A stretch of DNA of 64,000 nt, taken from positions 11,827,715 to 11,891,714 of the forward strand of contig NC_081844.1 of assembly GCF_963259705.1 (NCBI RefSeq), given 5' to 3'. Source of the DNA: Myotis daubentonii (taxonomy: Eukaryota > Chordata > Mammalia > Chiroptera > Vespertilionidae). Numbering within the stretch: the stretch's first letter is position 1; every line of letters begins with the position of its first letter. The notes under the pieces were generated by a model, which worked only from the letters and a program-made list of their open reading frames with translations, was not told the origin of the DNA and made no database searches. Below, piece after piece: positions 35,240 to 44,924 of this stretch. The position numbers and the translations under genes were made by a program.

Positions 35240-35455
35240 ATTTATAAATGGCAAGCCCTGAGCTAAGTGTCTAGAGTCTAGACTGCCATTGAATTTTCAC
35301 TACAATCTTATGAGGTGGGTACTATGATTATTCCCATTCTACAGATGAAGAGACTAAGGTTTTGAGGGATAAGGCAATTTGCACATAGTCACAAAATGAG
35401 AGGTAATATTTTGCTCCAGGAACTGTGGCTATAGACCCCAAGTTCTTAGTCACTG
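35240..35455 (-). repeat. MIR-class fragment
   Basis: 'cttatgaggtgggtactatg' followed by 'attctacagatgaagagact' and 'gcacatagtcacaaaatgag' is the typical antisense MIR arrangement. Confidence 0.6.
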
Positions 35456-35469
35456 AATAGGACACAGTC

Positions 35470-35709
35470 ATTTTTTTAAAATCCTCACCCAAGGATATTT
35501 TCCCATTGATTTTTAGAGAGAATGGAATGGAGGAGAGAGACAGAGAGAAACATTGGTGTGAGAAAGGCACATCGATTGTTTGCCTCCCACACGAGCCCAG
35601 ACCGGGGCTGAGCCTGCAACTGAGGTGTGTGCCCTTTGGCTGGAATTGAATCTGGGACCCTTCAGCTTGCGAGCTGACCCTCTATCTACTGAGCCAAACC
35701 GGCTAGGGC
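35470..35709 (-). mobile_element. Ves SINE 8
   Basis: Antisense: 'aaaatcctcacccaaggata' tail side, head 'gagccaaaccggctagggc'. TSD 'aggacacagtc'/'aggatgcagtc' (9 of 11 identical). Confidence 0.93.
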
Positions 35710-35829
35710 AGGATGCAGTCTTTTTCATTCAGGGTGCAGGTGATCACATTCTAGAGAATAGCTGACTGCTTGTCCTGTGTAGCCATTAGTCAAATAAGTT
35801 CAATCATTTCTTCCAACCTGCTCTCACAG

Positions 35830-35875
<46 letters not shown>
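35830..35875 (+). repeat. (CA)n microsatellite
   Basis: About 23 uninterrupted CA units. Confidence 0.97.
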
Positions 35876-35877
<2 letters not shown>

Positions 35878-37072
35878 GACACTCACTTGAGCCCTCTCCA
35901 CAATTAGACAAAACAAAAAAATGAACAATTTTCCATTCCTGAGCTGAACCTTTGACTGTTGATGAATAAATAAGAACAAAAATATTTGTAAGTCTCTGGT
36001 CTTTATTAGTTCACCAGACAGTGGTTATTATAAAAAAATATTTTTATCTTCAATTTCATGTCATACTCTCTCAAAAACAAATTAAATGCAGTTAGCTGAA
36101 ATATAAATTTATTTGGCTACTGTATTTTTTCCAGCTCTGACAAAAGTACATCTTGTTTTAAATAAGGGTCTTTATAAGAAGCCGGATGGCATGTACTAAG
36201 ATAAACCCCTCAAGGAGATCAAAGGCAAATCACAATTTGTTGTTTTGTAAGCATTGTGTTCAGAAAAACAAGTGTTTATTTCAGTGTTGCACATACTGTA
36301 TAATGATACAGTGTATCTGGAACCAGACACATTTAGAGACCATAATTAGAGCAATGTTGCACTTCACTCCCTTATTTGCTAAGCTTAGCTGAAACCCGAA
36401 GCTAAATTTGGCCAATCTACCAGTTTATTCTACAAACTTATTCCAGTTAGAAATAAAATTATAAAAACAATAATGCTTTTAACAAGAAATACAATTTTTG
36501 AATTTTTCATACCTCTAGAGTTTGATACACACTAAAATAGAAATCAGAAAAATGGGGATTTTTCACTGGATTTTTATTGCCATTCAAGGAAGCAAATTGG
36601 GTTATGTCTTTTGGTTTCTATTAATGTTACTGTTCTAATTGAGGATGGATGGGCCTCGGTTGGCGTCTTTGCACATTACATACCTTTTATAAAAATGTTT
36701 TGGGTTCAGAGAAATTCAGAATGTACTTTGTCCTAAACACTCTTTCTTTTCATTTTTAAGTGACTACGTAAATATTTATATCAGTTTCAGATTCATTTAC
36801 ACTTATCTCATCAAAACGTTTCACAGCGTATCTGGAAGGACTAAAATAAAACCAAACACTCTTGCTTTTAAAAGACACTGGATTCCAGAAACTTGCTGCA
36901 AATTCTACCAGACACTTGCTTCTTGGAAGACAAAGTCATGTTTTGCCAAATAAAATTGGATTAAAATATTCATTGGGTTTTCAGTCTATTTGAACATTTC
37001 TGTCCCATTCTAACACTAGGGAACTGCTGGGCTTAAGTCCTCCATCTTGCTTGGTTCTTAGTCCCAAGATAA
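35876..37072. other. No recognised gene or repeat
   Basis: AT-rich, unique-looking. No frame with a recognisable domain. Confidence 0.35.
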
Positions 37073-37123
37073 TCTATAAAAATAAAAGTGTGATATGCAA
37101 ACCGACTGAATGGCCGAACAGCA
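37073..37123 (+). mobile_element. Helitron 11: 5' end only, fused to HAL1
   Basis: 'tctataaaaataaaagtg' and 'gatatgcaaaccgactgaat' match the first ~50 bases of the HeliBat type. The sequence then passes directly into HAL1 ORF1. No Helitron 3' end (hairpin plus CTAG) follows the HAL1/L1 block. It supplies the ATG at 37110. Confidence 0.75.
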
Positions 37124-37793
37124 GACTGAAATAATGAATATTATACAGACGCCCGACAGCAGACCAGAGGAGCGCAAGAACCAAGTCAATGATTTGAAAT
37201 GCGAGGAAGCAAAAAACATCCAACCAGAAAAGCAAAATGAAAAAAGAATCCAAAAATGCGAGGATAGTGTAAGGAGCCTCTGGGACAGCTTCAAGCGTAC
37301 CAACATCAGAATTATAGGGGTGCCAGAAGATGAGAGAGAGCAAGATATTGAAAACCTATTTGAAGAAATAATGACAGAAAACTTCCCCCACCTGGTGAAA
37401 GAAATGGACTTACAGGTCCAAGAAGCTCGGAGAACCCCAAACAAAAGGAATCCAAAGAGGACCACACCAAGACACATCATAATTAAAATGCCAAGAGCAA
37501 AAGATAAAGAAAGAATCTTAAAAACAGCAAGAGAAAGAAACTCAGTTACCTACAAGGGAATACCCATACGACTGTCAGCTGATTTCTCAACAGAAACTTT
37601 GCAGGCCAGAAGGGAATGGCAAGAAATATTCAAAGTGATGAATACCAAGAACCTACAACCAAGATTACTTTATCCAGCAAAGCTATCATTCAGAATTGAA
37701 GGTCAGATAAAGAGCTTCACAGATAAGGAAAAGCTAAAGGAGTTCATCACCACCAAACCAATATTATATGAAATGCTGAAAGATATCTTTTAA
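37110..37793 (+). CDS. Intact 227-aa frame: Helitron-derived ATG plus HAL1 ORF1 RRM and C-terminal domain
   Basis: The first five or six codons ('MAEQQ') come from Helitron DNA. From about codon 6 the frame is HAL1 ORF1. Residues ~65-140 correspond to the RRM ('NIRIIGVPEDEREQDIENL' within it) and ~145-225 to the C-terminal domain ('VTYKGIPIRLSADFSTETL'). The N-terminal half of the coiled coil is missing, so trimerisation of the ORF1p kind would be impaired. L1 ORF1p binds single-stranded nucleic acid through these two domains. No stop or shift occurs up to the natural HAL1 stop. Nothing shows that it is transcribed, so it may simply be a young, undecayed fragment. Confidence 0.6.
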   Translation: MAEQQTEIMNIIQTPDSRPEERKNQVNDLKCEEAKNIQPEKQNEKRIQKCEDSVRSLWDSFKRTNIRIIGVPEDEREQDIENLFEEIMTENFPHLVKEMDLQVQEARRTPNKRNPKRTTPRHIIIKMPRAKDKERILKTARERNSVTYKGIPIRLSADFSTETLQARREWQEIFKVMNTKNLQPRLLYPAKLSFRIEGQIKSFTDKEKLKEFITTKPILYEMLKDIF

Positions 37794-38130
37794 GAAGAGG
37801 AAGAGGAAGAAAAAGGTAAAGATACAAATTATGAACAACAAATATGCATCTATCAACAAGTGAATCTAAGAATCAAGTGAATAAATAATCTGATGAACAG
37901 AATGAACTGGTGATTATAATAGAATCAGGGACATGGAAAGGGAATGGACTGACTATTCTTGGGGGGGTGGGGAAGAGACTGGACAATAATCGTGCACCTA
38001 TGGATGAGGACAGTGGGTGGGGAGTGAGGGCGGAGGGTGGGGCGGGAACTGGGAGGAGGGGAGTTATGGGGGGAAAAAAAAGAGGAACAAATGTAATAAT
38101 CTGAACAATAAAGATTTAATTAAAAAAAAA
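37124..38130 (+). mobile_element. 5'-truncated HAL1 (copy C)
   Basis: Sense HAL1 from within ORF1 to its own 3' UTR and A-rich end ('caataaagatttaattaaaa', 38105-38125). Copy B has the same 3' UTR in antisense. It is followed without spacer by an L1 3' fragment in the same orientation. Confidence 0.88.
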
Positions 38131-38714
38131 ATAAAAATGGAATTTCCATTTGACCCAGTGATCCCACTTCTAGGAATATATCCCACGAAACGAGAAAGAC
38201 CAATCAGAAAGGATATATGCATCCCTATGTTCATAGCAGCACAATTCACCATAGCTAAGATCTGGAATCAGCCTAAGTGCCCATCAGCAGATGAATGGAT
38301 TAAAAAACTTTGGCACATCTACACAATAGAATACTATGCTGCTGTAAAAAGGAAGGAACTCCTACCATTTGCAACAGTATGGATGGAGCTGGAGAGCATT
38401 ATGCTAAATGAAATAAGTCAGTCAGAGAAAGATAAATATCACATGCTCTCACTCATTTGTGGATTATAATGAACAACATACCGATGAACAAAAACAGATG
38501 TGGAGACAGAGAAGCATCGATCAGATACTCAAAACTCAGAGGGAAGATAGGGGAGAGTGGGGGTAAGAGATCAACCAAAGGACTTGTATGCATGTATATA
38601 AGCATAAGCGATGGATGTGGACAACCGGGGGTGAAGGTGAGGGCAGGACTGGGGGGATGAGGGGCCATTGAGGGGGGATAAGGACACATCTGTATATCTT
38701 AATAAAGGGGGGAA
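38131..38714 (+). mobile_element. 5'-truncated L1 (copy E) joined to HAL1 C
   Basis: Sense ORF2 C-terminus ('[19 protein letters not shown]', 'SADEWIKKLWHIYTIEYYA') and 3' UTR with an A/G-rich end near 38714. Its left edge lies at an A-rich spot where HAL1's A tail meets L1's 'aaaatggaatttccatttg'. No TSD could be found for it alone. Confidence 0.88.
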
Positions 38715-39174
38715 AAAAGTTTGCAGTGCCTAAGGAGGGGTTAATTTCTGAGGCACTGGAAGGCATGGCCCCTTGCTGTGCATGGCTGCATTACAGCCAA
38801 ACACAGCTGTTGGGTTGGCCTGTTGACTGTTGAATGCTAGGTCGCTTCTTTGTTGTGATCTCTGAAATGAATCTGGAGTTGTGAAATGTGTTTTTTAACT
38901 CTGTTATTTTCAAACCAAAGTGTTATTGAAGGGAAAAAGAAGGCCTGTGCAAGTTGCTGAAAGTCTGTGCAGGTTAATGACAGGAAGAGAGACCAAGGGA
39001 AATGTAAACAAAGGCTAAACCCCTAAAGTTGTAGCCAGCCTGTAGTTAACAAACCATTATCTCCCCGCCTGGGGCAAAACGGAAGGAGGAAGGGGAAAAA
39101 GGCAGCTTTCAAAGTGGCTTCCAAGCAGCAGAATAAAAGGTGGCACTTGCCAAACTCCTACAGGCTGCAGGCCG
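38715..39174. other. Unassigned; possible retroviral leader or LTR remains
   Basis: Lies immediately upstream of gag-like sequence and has a TATA-like 'agaataaaaggtggc' at 39130. I cannot define LTR ends. Confidence 0.3.
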
Positions 39175-39709
39175 GTGGAAGCAAAACCACGACTGGCTAA
39201 GGTGCTGTCACAGGTTTGCCGCTTCTTTGATCCTGACAAATACATTGAAGTCTTCCAAAACCTCATTCAAGTATTTGATCTCTCATATAAAGACATCATG
39301 TTCATATTAAACCTGACCTTCTCAGCCACTGAAAAGCAAAATATGATGAAAAAAGCAAAACAATTTGGGAATGACCATTTTCTTACTTATGCTGAGGAAA
39401 CAGAGGACTCTGAGGAAAGAAACAGAAATTTCTTAACACGACAAGAGGCAATTCCCCCTGTAGATCCTCAATGAAATCCTAGAATAAAAGGTGGAAAATA
39501 AAGCCCTGCCAGTTCTGTGTTATAGAAAACCTGACATAATAAAACAAAAGCCTGTTAATTACTCTAAATTAAGCACCATTAATCAAGGGGCTAACGAAAA
39601 CCCCTTGGTCTTTTTGGAAGATTCAAGGAGGCTTTTGGATAAGCATACCAACATTACCCCAGATTCAGAATTGGGACAACTAATTTTAAAGGACAAATTT
39701 ATCACTTAG
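39175..39709 (+). pseudogene. ERV1 gag (capsid) fragment
   Basis: Capsid-type sequence in two frames: 'QNLIQVFDLSYKDIMFIL' (about 39257) and then 'LSTINQGANENPLVFLE' (about 39560) with 'GQLILKDKF' at the end, as in the p30 major-homology area of class I ERVs. A stop at 39472 and a frame change separate them. Matrix and the gag start are absent. Non-functional. Confidence 0.72.
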
Positions 39710-39711
39710 GC

Positions 39712-39833
39712 CAGTGGTCGCCAACTTTTCAGACCTCATGGACCACCAGTTGGTGACCATTGCTCCAAAGGCTTCCTTAAACCAGTGGTCACCAACCTTT
39801 CAGACCTCACGGACCAATGGTTGGTGACTGCTG
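39712..39833 (+). mobile_element. Dimeric palindromic hAT MITE
   Basis: Two ~51-bp foldback halves (39712-39762 and 39783-39833), each of the form 'cagtggtc(g/a)ccaac...gttggtgac', form one unit with hAT termini. The 8-bp TSD is acttaggc/acttaagc (39704-39711 and 39834-39841, 7 of 8). Confidence 0.7.
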
Positions 39834-40144
39834 ACTTAAGCTACCCCAGACATCAGAAGGTTACAAAAATTGGCTATTGGTCCCAAAAATACTTAAAAAA
39901 AAAAAACCTCCTGAAAGTTACCACCTCTATGTTCTATAATAAAAACCAGAATAAGGAAAACAAAACAAAACAAAACAAAACAAAAACAGGACAAGCCAGC
40001 CAGAACCAAGGCTCTTTGTGCCAGGCTTTAGCAAGGCAAGAACCCCAGTCAGAGGTCCCTTGGGGCGGGGCTGGCGACCCAGCTGGCCCAATAGGACTAG
40101 CAAGGCTTGGGGTCTCCCAACCTGGCTCCTCAAAGGACTACCAT

Positions 40145-41040
40145 CTCCACCCTGGAGCCGCAGGTAAGCCTGACAGTAGAAGGCAAGGAAATTAATTTCC
40201 TCAGCAGCCACCTTCTCTGTATTCCTCCCAAACCCTGGCAAATCATCCTCAAAGGCTGTAGCCATTACAGGCATGTCTGTGAACCCAAAAAAGAAATCTT
40301 TTTCCCAGCCTTTAGGGCACAACTAGGGTAAGTTGTTCCTTTCCCATGCCTTCCTGATCCTGCAAAAAGCCTCATATTCACATCAGAAACACTATCCTCT
40401 CAACCATGAGGCTCTAGAACAGTGGTTCTCAACCTTGGCTGCACATTAGAATCACCTGGGAATCTTTTTAAAATCCTGATTTTAAATGTGCAGCCAAGGT
40501 TGAGAACCACTGCTCTAAAAGGACTCAATATCCTAATAAGTCATCTATTTTAAAAGGCCCAAGGTTTACTGAAACCTTGTCATAGTTCTTACAATACCCC
40601 CCTCTTAGGAATTCCAAATAAAGGGGAAGGACTAGCTCTTATAACTAGTAAATAAGGCAATGATTGCTATCCAACCAATTGTCTCTAACCCTCATACTTT
40701 ACTTGCCCTGACTCCAGAGGACACAAAGTGGTTTGCAGTACTAAATCTCAAGGATGCCTTTTCCCGTATACCCCTGTCTCCTAATTCACAGTTTCTATTT
40801 GCCTTTAAAAAAATCTCAATAATCAAAGCCATCAACTGACATGGACAATGCTGCCCCAAAGTTTTCAGGAATAGCCCTCATTTATTTGGGCAGGCATTTA
40901 AACAACTCAAAAGGCCCTTTTACAGGCACTGTGTCTTTAAGTCCCCCCACAAGTCAGCAGCATCAGCTCCTAAATCCGTCTGTCTCAAGTGAGCCTTGAA
41001 TACCAGCACAAAAGGAGGACGAAGCTGCATAGCCATCAAC
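40145..41040 (+). pseudogene. ERV1 protease and reverse transcriptase fragments
   Basis: A protease-like start 'EPQVSLTVEGKEINFL' lies at 40150-40197, without the following active-site triplet. RT fingers/palm sequence appears around 40720-40800 ('WFAVLNLKDAF'). Later pieces are shifted and have stops, and the RT active-site box was not found. The MITE at 40420-40512 interrupts. Non-functional. Confidence 0.65.
40420..40512 (+). mobile_element. 93-bp palindromic hAT MITE (MER5-like)
   Basis: Perfect 28-bp terminal inverted repeats starting 'cagtggttctcaaccttgg' (40420-40447 and 40485-40512) enclose a short core. The TSD is ctctagaa/ctctaaaa (40412-40419 and 40513-40520), the hAT-Charlie nTCTAGAn type. 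Too short to encode protein. Confidence 0.85.
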
Positions 41041-41077
41041 TAAATCACCAAAGTTCTACTCTTGTAAACTTCTAGAG

Positions 41078-41378
41078 CAGTGGTTCTCAACCTTCTTAAT
41101 GCCACGACCCTTTAATACAGTTCCTCATGTTGTGGTGACCCCCAACCATAAAATTATTTTTGTTGCTACTTCATAACTGTAATTTTGCTACTGTTATGAA
41201 TCATAATTAAATATCTGATATGCAGGATGTATTTTCATTGTTACAAATTGAACATAATTAAAGTATAGTGATTAATCACAAAAACAATATGTAATTATAT
41301 ACGTGTTTTCCGATGGTCTTAGGCGAAAGGGTCATTCGACCCCCAAAGGGGTCGCGACCCACAGGTTGAGAACCGAGG
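41078..41378 (+). mobile_element. SPIN (SPACE INVADERS) non-autonomous hAT
   Basis: A 301-bp element starting 'cagtggttctcaaccttctt', with 'gtgacccccaaccataaaat', 'gctactgttatgaatcataa' and 'tttccgatggtcttaggcg', ending 'caggttgagaaccgagg'. These agree with the SPIN_NA consensus I remember. The 8-bp TSD 'ttctagag' is perfect (41070-41077 and 41379-41386). SPIN is the family known for horizontal transfer among tetrapods. Confidence 0.93.
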
Positions 41379-41798
41379 TTCTAGAGGACCTAAACTAGAG
41401 AACCTTCTCTTTCAAAGGAAACTTGAAAAGTCAATAAATGCCAAATAAGTAACATACTCTGATATTTCTAAATAATCAATGTTTTCATTTTAAAAATAAT
41501 TCTTATTCTGTCTTTTTGTAAGTGTCACCTGAATCCTAGGGTGGTACCTAGAGGAGACCTTCTCTATCCTTATTGGGACCCAGAAACACCATAAAATGTT
41601 CCTATTTATAGCCCCTCTCTGTAACCCTGGTATACTAAATTTCTGAAGCCATACTGGCTCCCCAAATCCCTAACTACTAAGTATGTTATAAGCAGCCCAA
41701 TTTAGAGTCAAATAATCTCTCTCCCACAACTGTTTTAAAATAAAATGTGCTAAATCTTGGTCTATAGAACAACGTATGCTGCCACTACCATCAACCAG

Positions 41799-42301
41799 TG
41801 TTATGCCCAGAGTTCGGGGTCCCCAATAATCCACCACCAGGGAGCCTCTTCCGATGCAAAAGCAAGGAGTCTTTATTAATCTTATTAATCAAACCTAGGT
41901 TTGGCTCCCAGCCTCTGTCTGATGCAGCGGTAAGGCGAGAGAGCGTGTCCCAGGAGAACAAAGGTTATATAGGGCTAGTTATTTGGGTGGGCTTAGGGGG
42001 TGACGTGGGTTATAGAGATAGATCATTTCGGTCAGGGTTTTTCATCAGGGTCTTACAGCACAAAAGTCAGGAAGTGACCAGCACATTCTGAGGCTTGGGC
42101 CGTCCCCCACTATAGCCTTATCAGGACCTTAGCTGCATTCCTGGAGCTTCATTGGTCCACTCAGGTGGTGGTTGGGGGAGTTAGGTCAATACCGGCATTC
42201 TTGTGGTCACTCAGAAAAGGAGGGGGCTTGGGCTGAGGGCCCAGCCCTACAAGGCAAGTTAGGGGAGAGGGAGGGGAGTATGTTTCTGTCTTGTCCTTTC
42301 A
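41799..42301 (-). mobile_element. Solo LTR, antisense, within the ERV1 remains
   Basis: 503 bp. On the minus strand it runs TG ('tgaaaggacaagacag') to CA ('ctctgggcataaca'), with a TATA-like 'ccctatataacc' (about 41970) and 'aataaagactcc' poly-A signal (about 41875). A 4-bp TSD 'ccag' (41795-41798 and 42302-42305) fits class I ERVs. Confidence 0.78.
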
Positions 42302-42489
42302 CCAGAACCACTTCTCAAACCTCTATAGATTTTTATTCACAAAGAAGCCCTTGATTGAGCAGGGCAAAGTCTGTGCCATGAATAACACTTCTTGCTGCAA
42401 GCAGCTTAGCTAAAAGGAAAGTCTCAAAGCCTCTTGCCCCAGAAGTCTGGGCACCAATTAAAGATATAATACCATCCCTATTAACTAGC

Positions 42490-42600
42490 TCTCCTCCTCA
42501 GACCTTGGTTTATACTGTTTTATTTTACTCATCTTTAACCATTACTTGTTTACTAGTAACTTTTGTTATGTTTCACACCTTCCCATTTAGAAGCCCTAAA
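42490..42600 (+). pseudogene. Possible ERV1 env transmembrane end
   Basis: A hydrophobic stretch ('FYSSLTITCLLVTFVMF') lies just upstream of the polypurine tract and 3' LTR, where the end of env transmembrane protein is expected. Assignment is by position and hydrophobicity only. Confidence 0.35.
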
Positions 42601-42794
42601 GATACAAATGGTCCTCTGCATAGAACCCCAGACGAAGGCCACTGCATCCATCATCCGTGGACCCTTAGCCCACTTCCAATGGGACCCTGACTGCCGCTCC
42701 CAAACTACGACCCCTTTGCCAGCAGGAAGCAGCCAGACAAATCGACGTCCATTGTTCCCAATGGCAGTTGGAGTTCCCTAATTGGAGGGGGGAC

Positions 42795-43322
42795 TGAAAC
42801 AGGAATTTTAGGGGTAAAATAAGACAGGTTTAGAACATGTTAGAAATTAAGGGGACCATGGAGGAAGCACAGGGCTGCAGAGCAATAGAAGGTGTATTTC
42901 CATAGAATGGGGGAGCTGAAAAGCTGCAACAGGTACATTTCCATAGAATGAGGGAGCTGGGAACAGCAAAAGGTCTATATTTACAAAATAAAGAGAAGGA
43001 AGCCCTTTATCCAGAAGGAAAAGAAGAAAGCCCAAAGGGAATAGGAAAACAATAAGGAAGGAGGGGTGGGCCCTCACATGTCCCATGTGAGGTTCGAAGT
43101 TTGAGCCCAGGAGTTACTATAGTAACCAGTCAGGGAATAGTGACCAATCAGAAGGGATATCAAGGCACCAAAATCTGTAGCCTTTATAAGCTGTAGGGAA
43201 AAGGAACTCAGTGGGACTCTTTCCCCTTCCCCACGTGGGAGTCTGTACTTGTTCTTTAATAAATTTCCACCTCCTGTCCGTGGACTCATTCTTTGACTCT
43301 GGAGGACAAAGAATCCGGGACA
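42795..43322 (+). mobile_element. 3' LTR of the ERV1
   Basis: Begins 'tgaaacaggaattttagggg' right after a polypurine tract ('ggaggggggac', 42784-42794). It contains a duplicated 'atttccatagaatg' block in U3, a CCAAT box 'gaccaatcag' (about 43142), a TATA-like 'ctttataagc' (about 43184) and 'aataaa' at about 43258, and ends near 'atccgggaca'. Confidence 0.75.
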
Positions 43323-43615
43323 TCCTGCCCAGGGGAACACTGTGTGTTCCAGTCCAAAAATTCCATATCACAGGGCACACTCTTTCTCTCTCAAGAGCAC
43401 ACCCATGCCTTCTCTCCCACCACTTCTTTCCTAAGCTGTGTATCTTTTTTTTTATTTCTCCAGGGTCCTTCTTTTTCCTTGTTAACTTGTTTCCTGAGTC
43501 TACACAGCCCAGCTGGCTCACTTCTTCTGCCTCAATGACTTTTTTTTGTAAAGGGTCAAGGCAGCCACCGTAGGCTCAACTCTTCCTCACATTTCCAAAG
43601 GACCAAGGTAGCTCT
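43323..43615. other. No recognised feature
   Basis: Flank of the ERV LTR. No primer-binding site or coding sequence was recognised. Confidence 0.35.
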
Positions 43616-43623
43616 GTTTAGGG

Positions 43624-43823
43624 CCAGCCGTGGGCAAACTACGGCCCGTTTGAAACGAATAAAACTAAAAAAAAAAAAAAAGACCGTACCCTTTTATGTA
43701 ATGATGTTTACTTTGAATTTATATTAGTTCACACAAACACTCCATCCATGCTTTTGTTCCAGCCCTCTGGTCCAGTTTAAGAACCCATTGTGGCCCTCGA
43801 GTCAAAAAGTTTGCCCACCCCTG
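43624..43823 (-). mobile_element. hAT MITE (same family as 60074-60287, opposite orientation)
   Basis: Terminal repeats 'cagccgtgggcaaac' and 'gtttgcccacccctg', with an internal A-rich stretch and 'catccatgcttttgttccag'. TSD gtttaggg/gtctaggc (6 of 8). No transposase. Confidence 0.82.
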
Positions 43824-43831
43824 GTCTAGGC

Positions 43832-44924
43832 TCACTCCTGTTGCTATGAGCTTGCCTTTTCTATCATTTTTTTACACAGAACAAGACATTTTATTATCTC
43901 AAATGCTGGTGCATAACCAATCACAAGCTTAATTAGAGGAGGAGACAGAGGGAAACTTCAGAAATTTCTGGATAGGTTTGAAACCTTTAAAGGTTGACGG
44001 CATAACTGTCCATAAAGTCTTTTTTAAATGTAGGGCCTTTCTTTTACTTGACAATTTTCACTTAACAGTTCTTTCATGATGAAGTCCCACCAGTCTTTTC
44101 CCTGTAAAGTTAAAGGTAAAACAAAATTTCTCTAGGATATGAAGGTATTAGAAATAGTTTTCTTTATACTTTCACATACATTTTAATGTCTGAATTTGAA
44201 AATTTACTGAGGATTTCTTCATTTTTTACTTTTAAAAATAATGATCAAAATAATGAATTTTCTTAAATTATAGATCACAATAGCTTTATAAATTATCAAG
44301 ATACATGTACAAATAAAATTTCAGATGCCCTTGGAAACATGCTAAGATGTAGTACACATGACACATATTTCTTCTGGAGTTTGCTTATACTTCTGGGATA
44401 CTAAGAATATTTATCTTATTAGTATACACTGAAAATTTAGCCTTTGCTATCTATAGCTTGAATAGATCACAAAGTGGAATCTTCAAAGTTTTCTCAAGAG
44501 GCTTTCTGTCCAATAAACTCAAAAGACATCTGGCGCCCTACGTTGGATACATTACTTTTTCTCACGTAATTAGTATCAGTGGGCTCTTGCACTGGCTGGC
44601 GGTTTGTCTTGGATACGATGCATCCTTGCAAAACCATTCTGTACGGTGAATGTGGAAGTAATTTTCCCCAATGCAAAGAAGATGATCTGGATCAATCACA
44701 AAGTCAAAGCCATACATGTTTCAGGATAAACAGGTTTCAACAGTCCTAAGATCCTTTTCCTTAAACAGCTTTTTTTTCTTTGTCACAACTGTGCAGTCAC
44801 TGCCCTATTCTATTCTGAAAAACAAAACCAAAAAAAATATTTTTTTTGAAGATCAAGTTTTTCATTGGCACGGAACCATTTGGAATAAACCCAAGAGACA
44901 GTGGAATGCTGGGTCTCTCCTCAA
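43832..44924. other. Unassigned; may include 3' UTR of the EID1 retrocopy
   Basis: AT-rich. 44800-44924 continues the retrocopy's 3' side (minus strand), and 44456-44760 may also be 3' UTR, but I cannot fix the boundary or find a TSD. Confidence 0.3.

Larger units (their letters stand above)
39175..42794 (+). mobile_element. Broken class I endogenous retrovirus (internal region)
   Basis: Gammaretrovirus-like ERV1 remains in the order gag, pro, pol, env and polypurine tract, followed by a 3' LTR at 42795. All genes are fragmentary and in changing frames. Four later elements inserted here: a dimeric hAT (39712-39833), a palindromic hAT MITE (40420-40512), SPIN (41078-41378) and a solo LTR (41799-42301). 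No 5' LTR was recognised. Confidence 0.75.

Noticed and set aside
37058..37480. 140-codon minus-strand frame
   Set aside because: Antisense of the HAL1 ORF1 frame; no domain.
43074..43573. Overlapping frames up to 134 codons
   Set aside because: They cross the ERV LTR and its flank and carry no retroviral or host domain.
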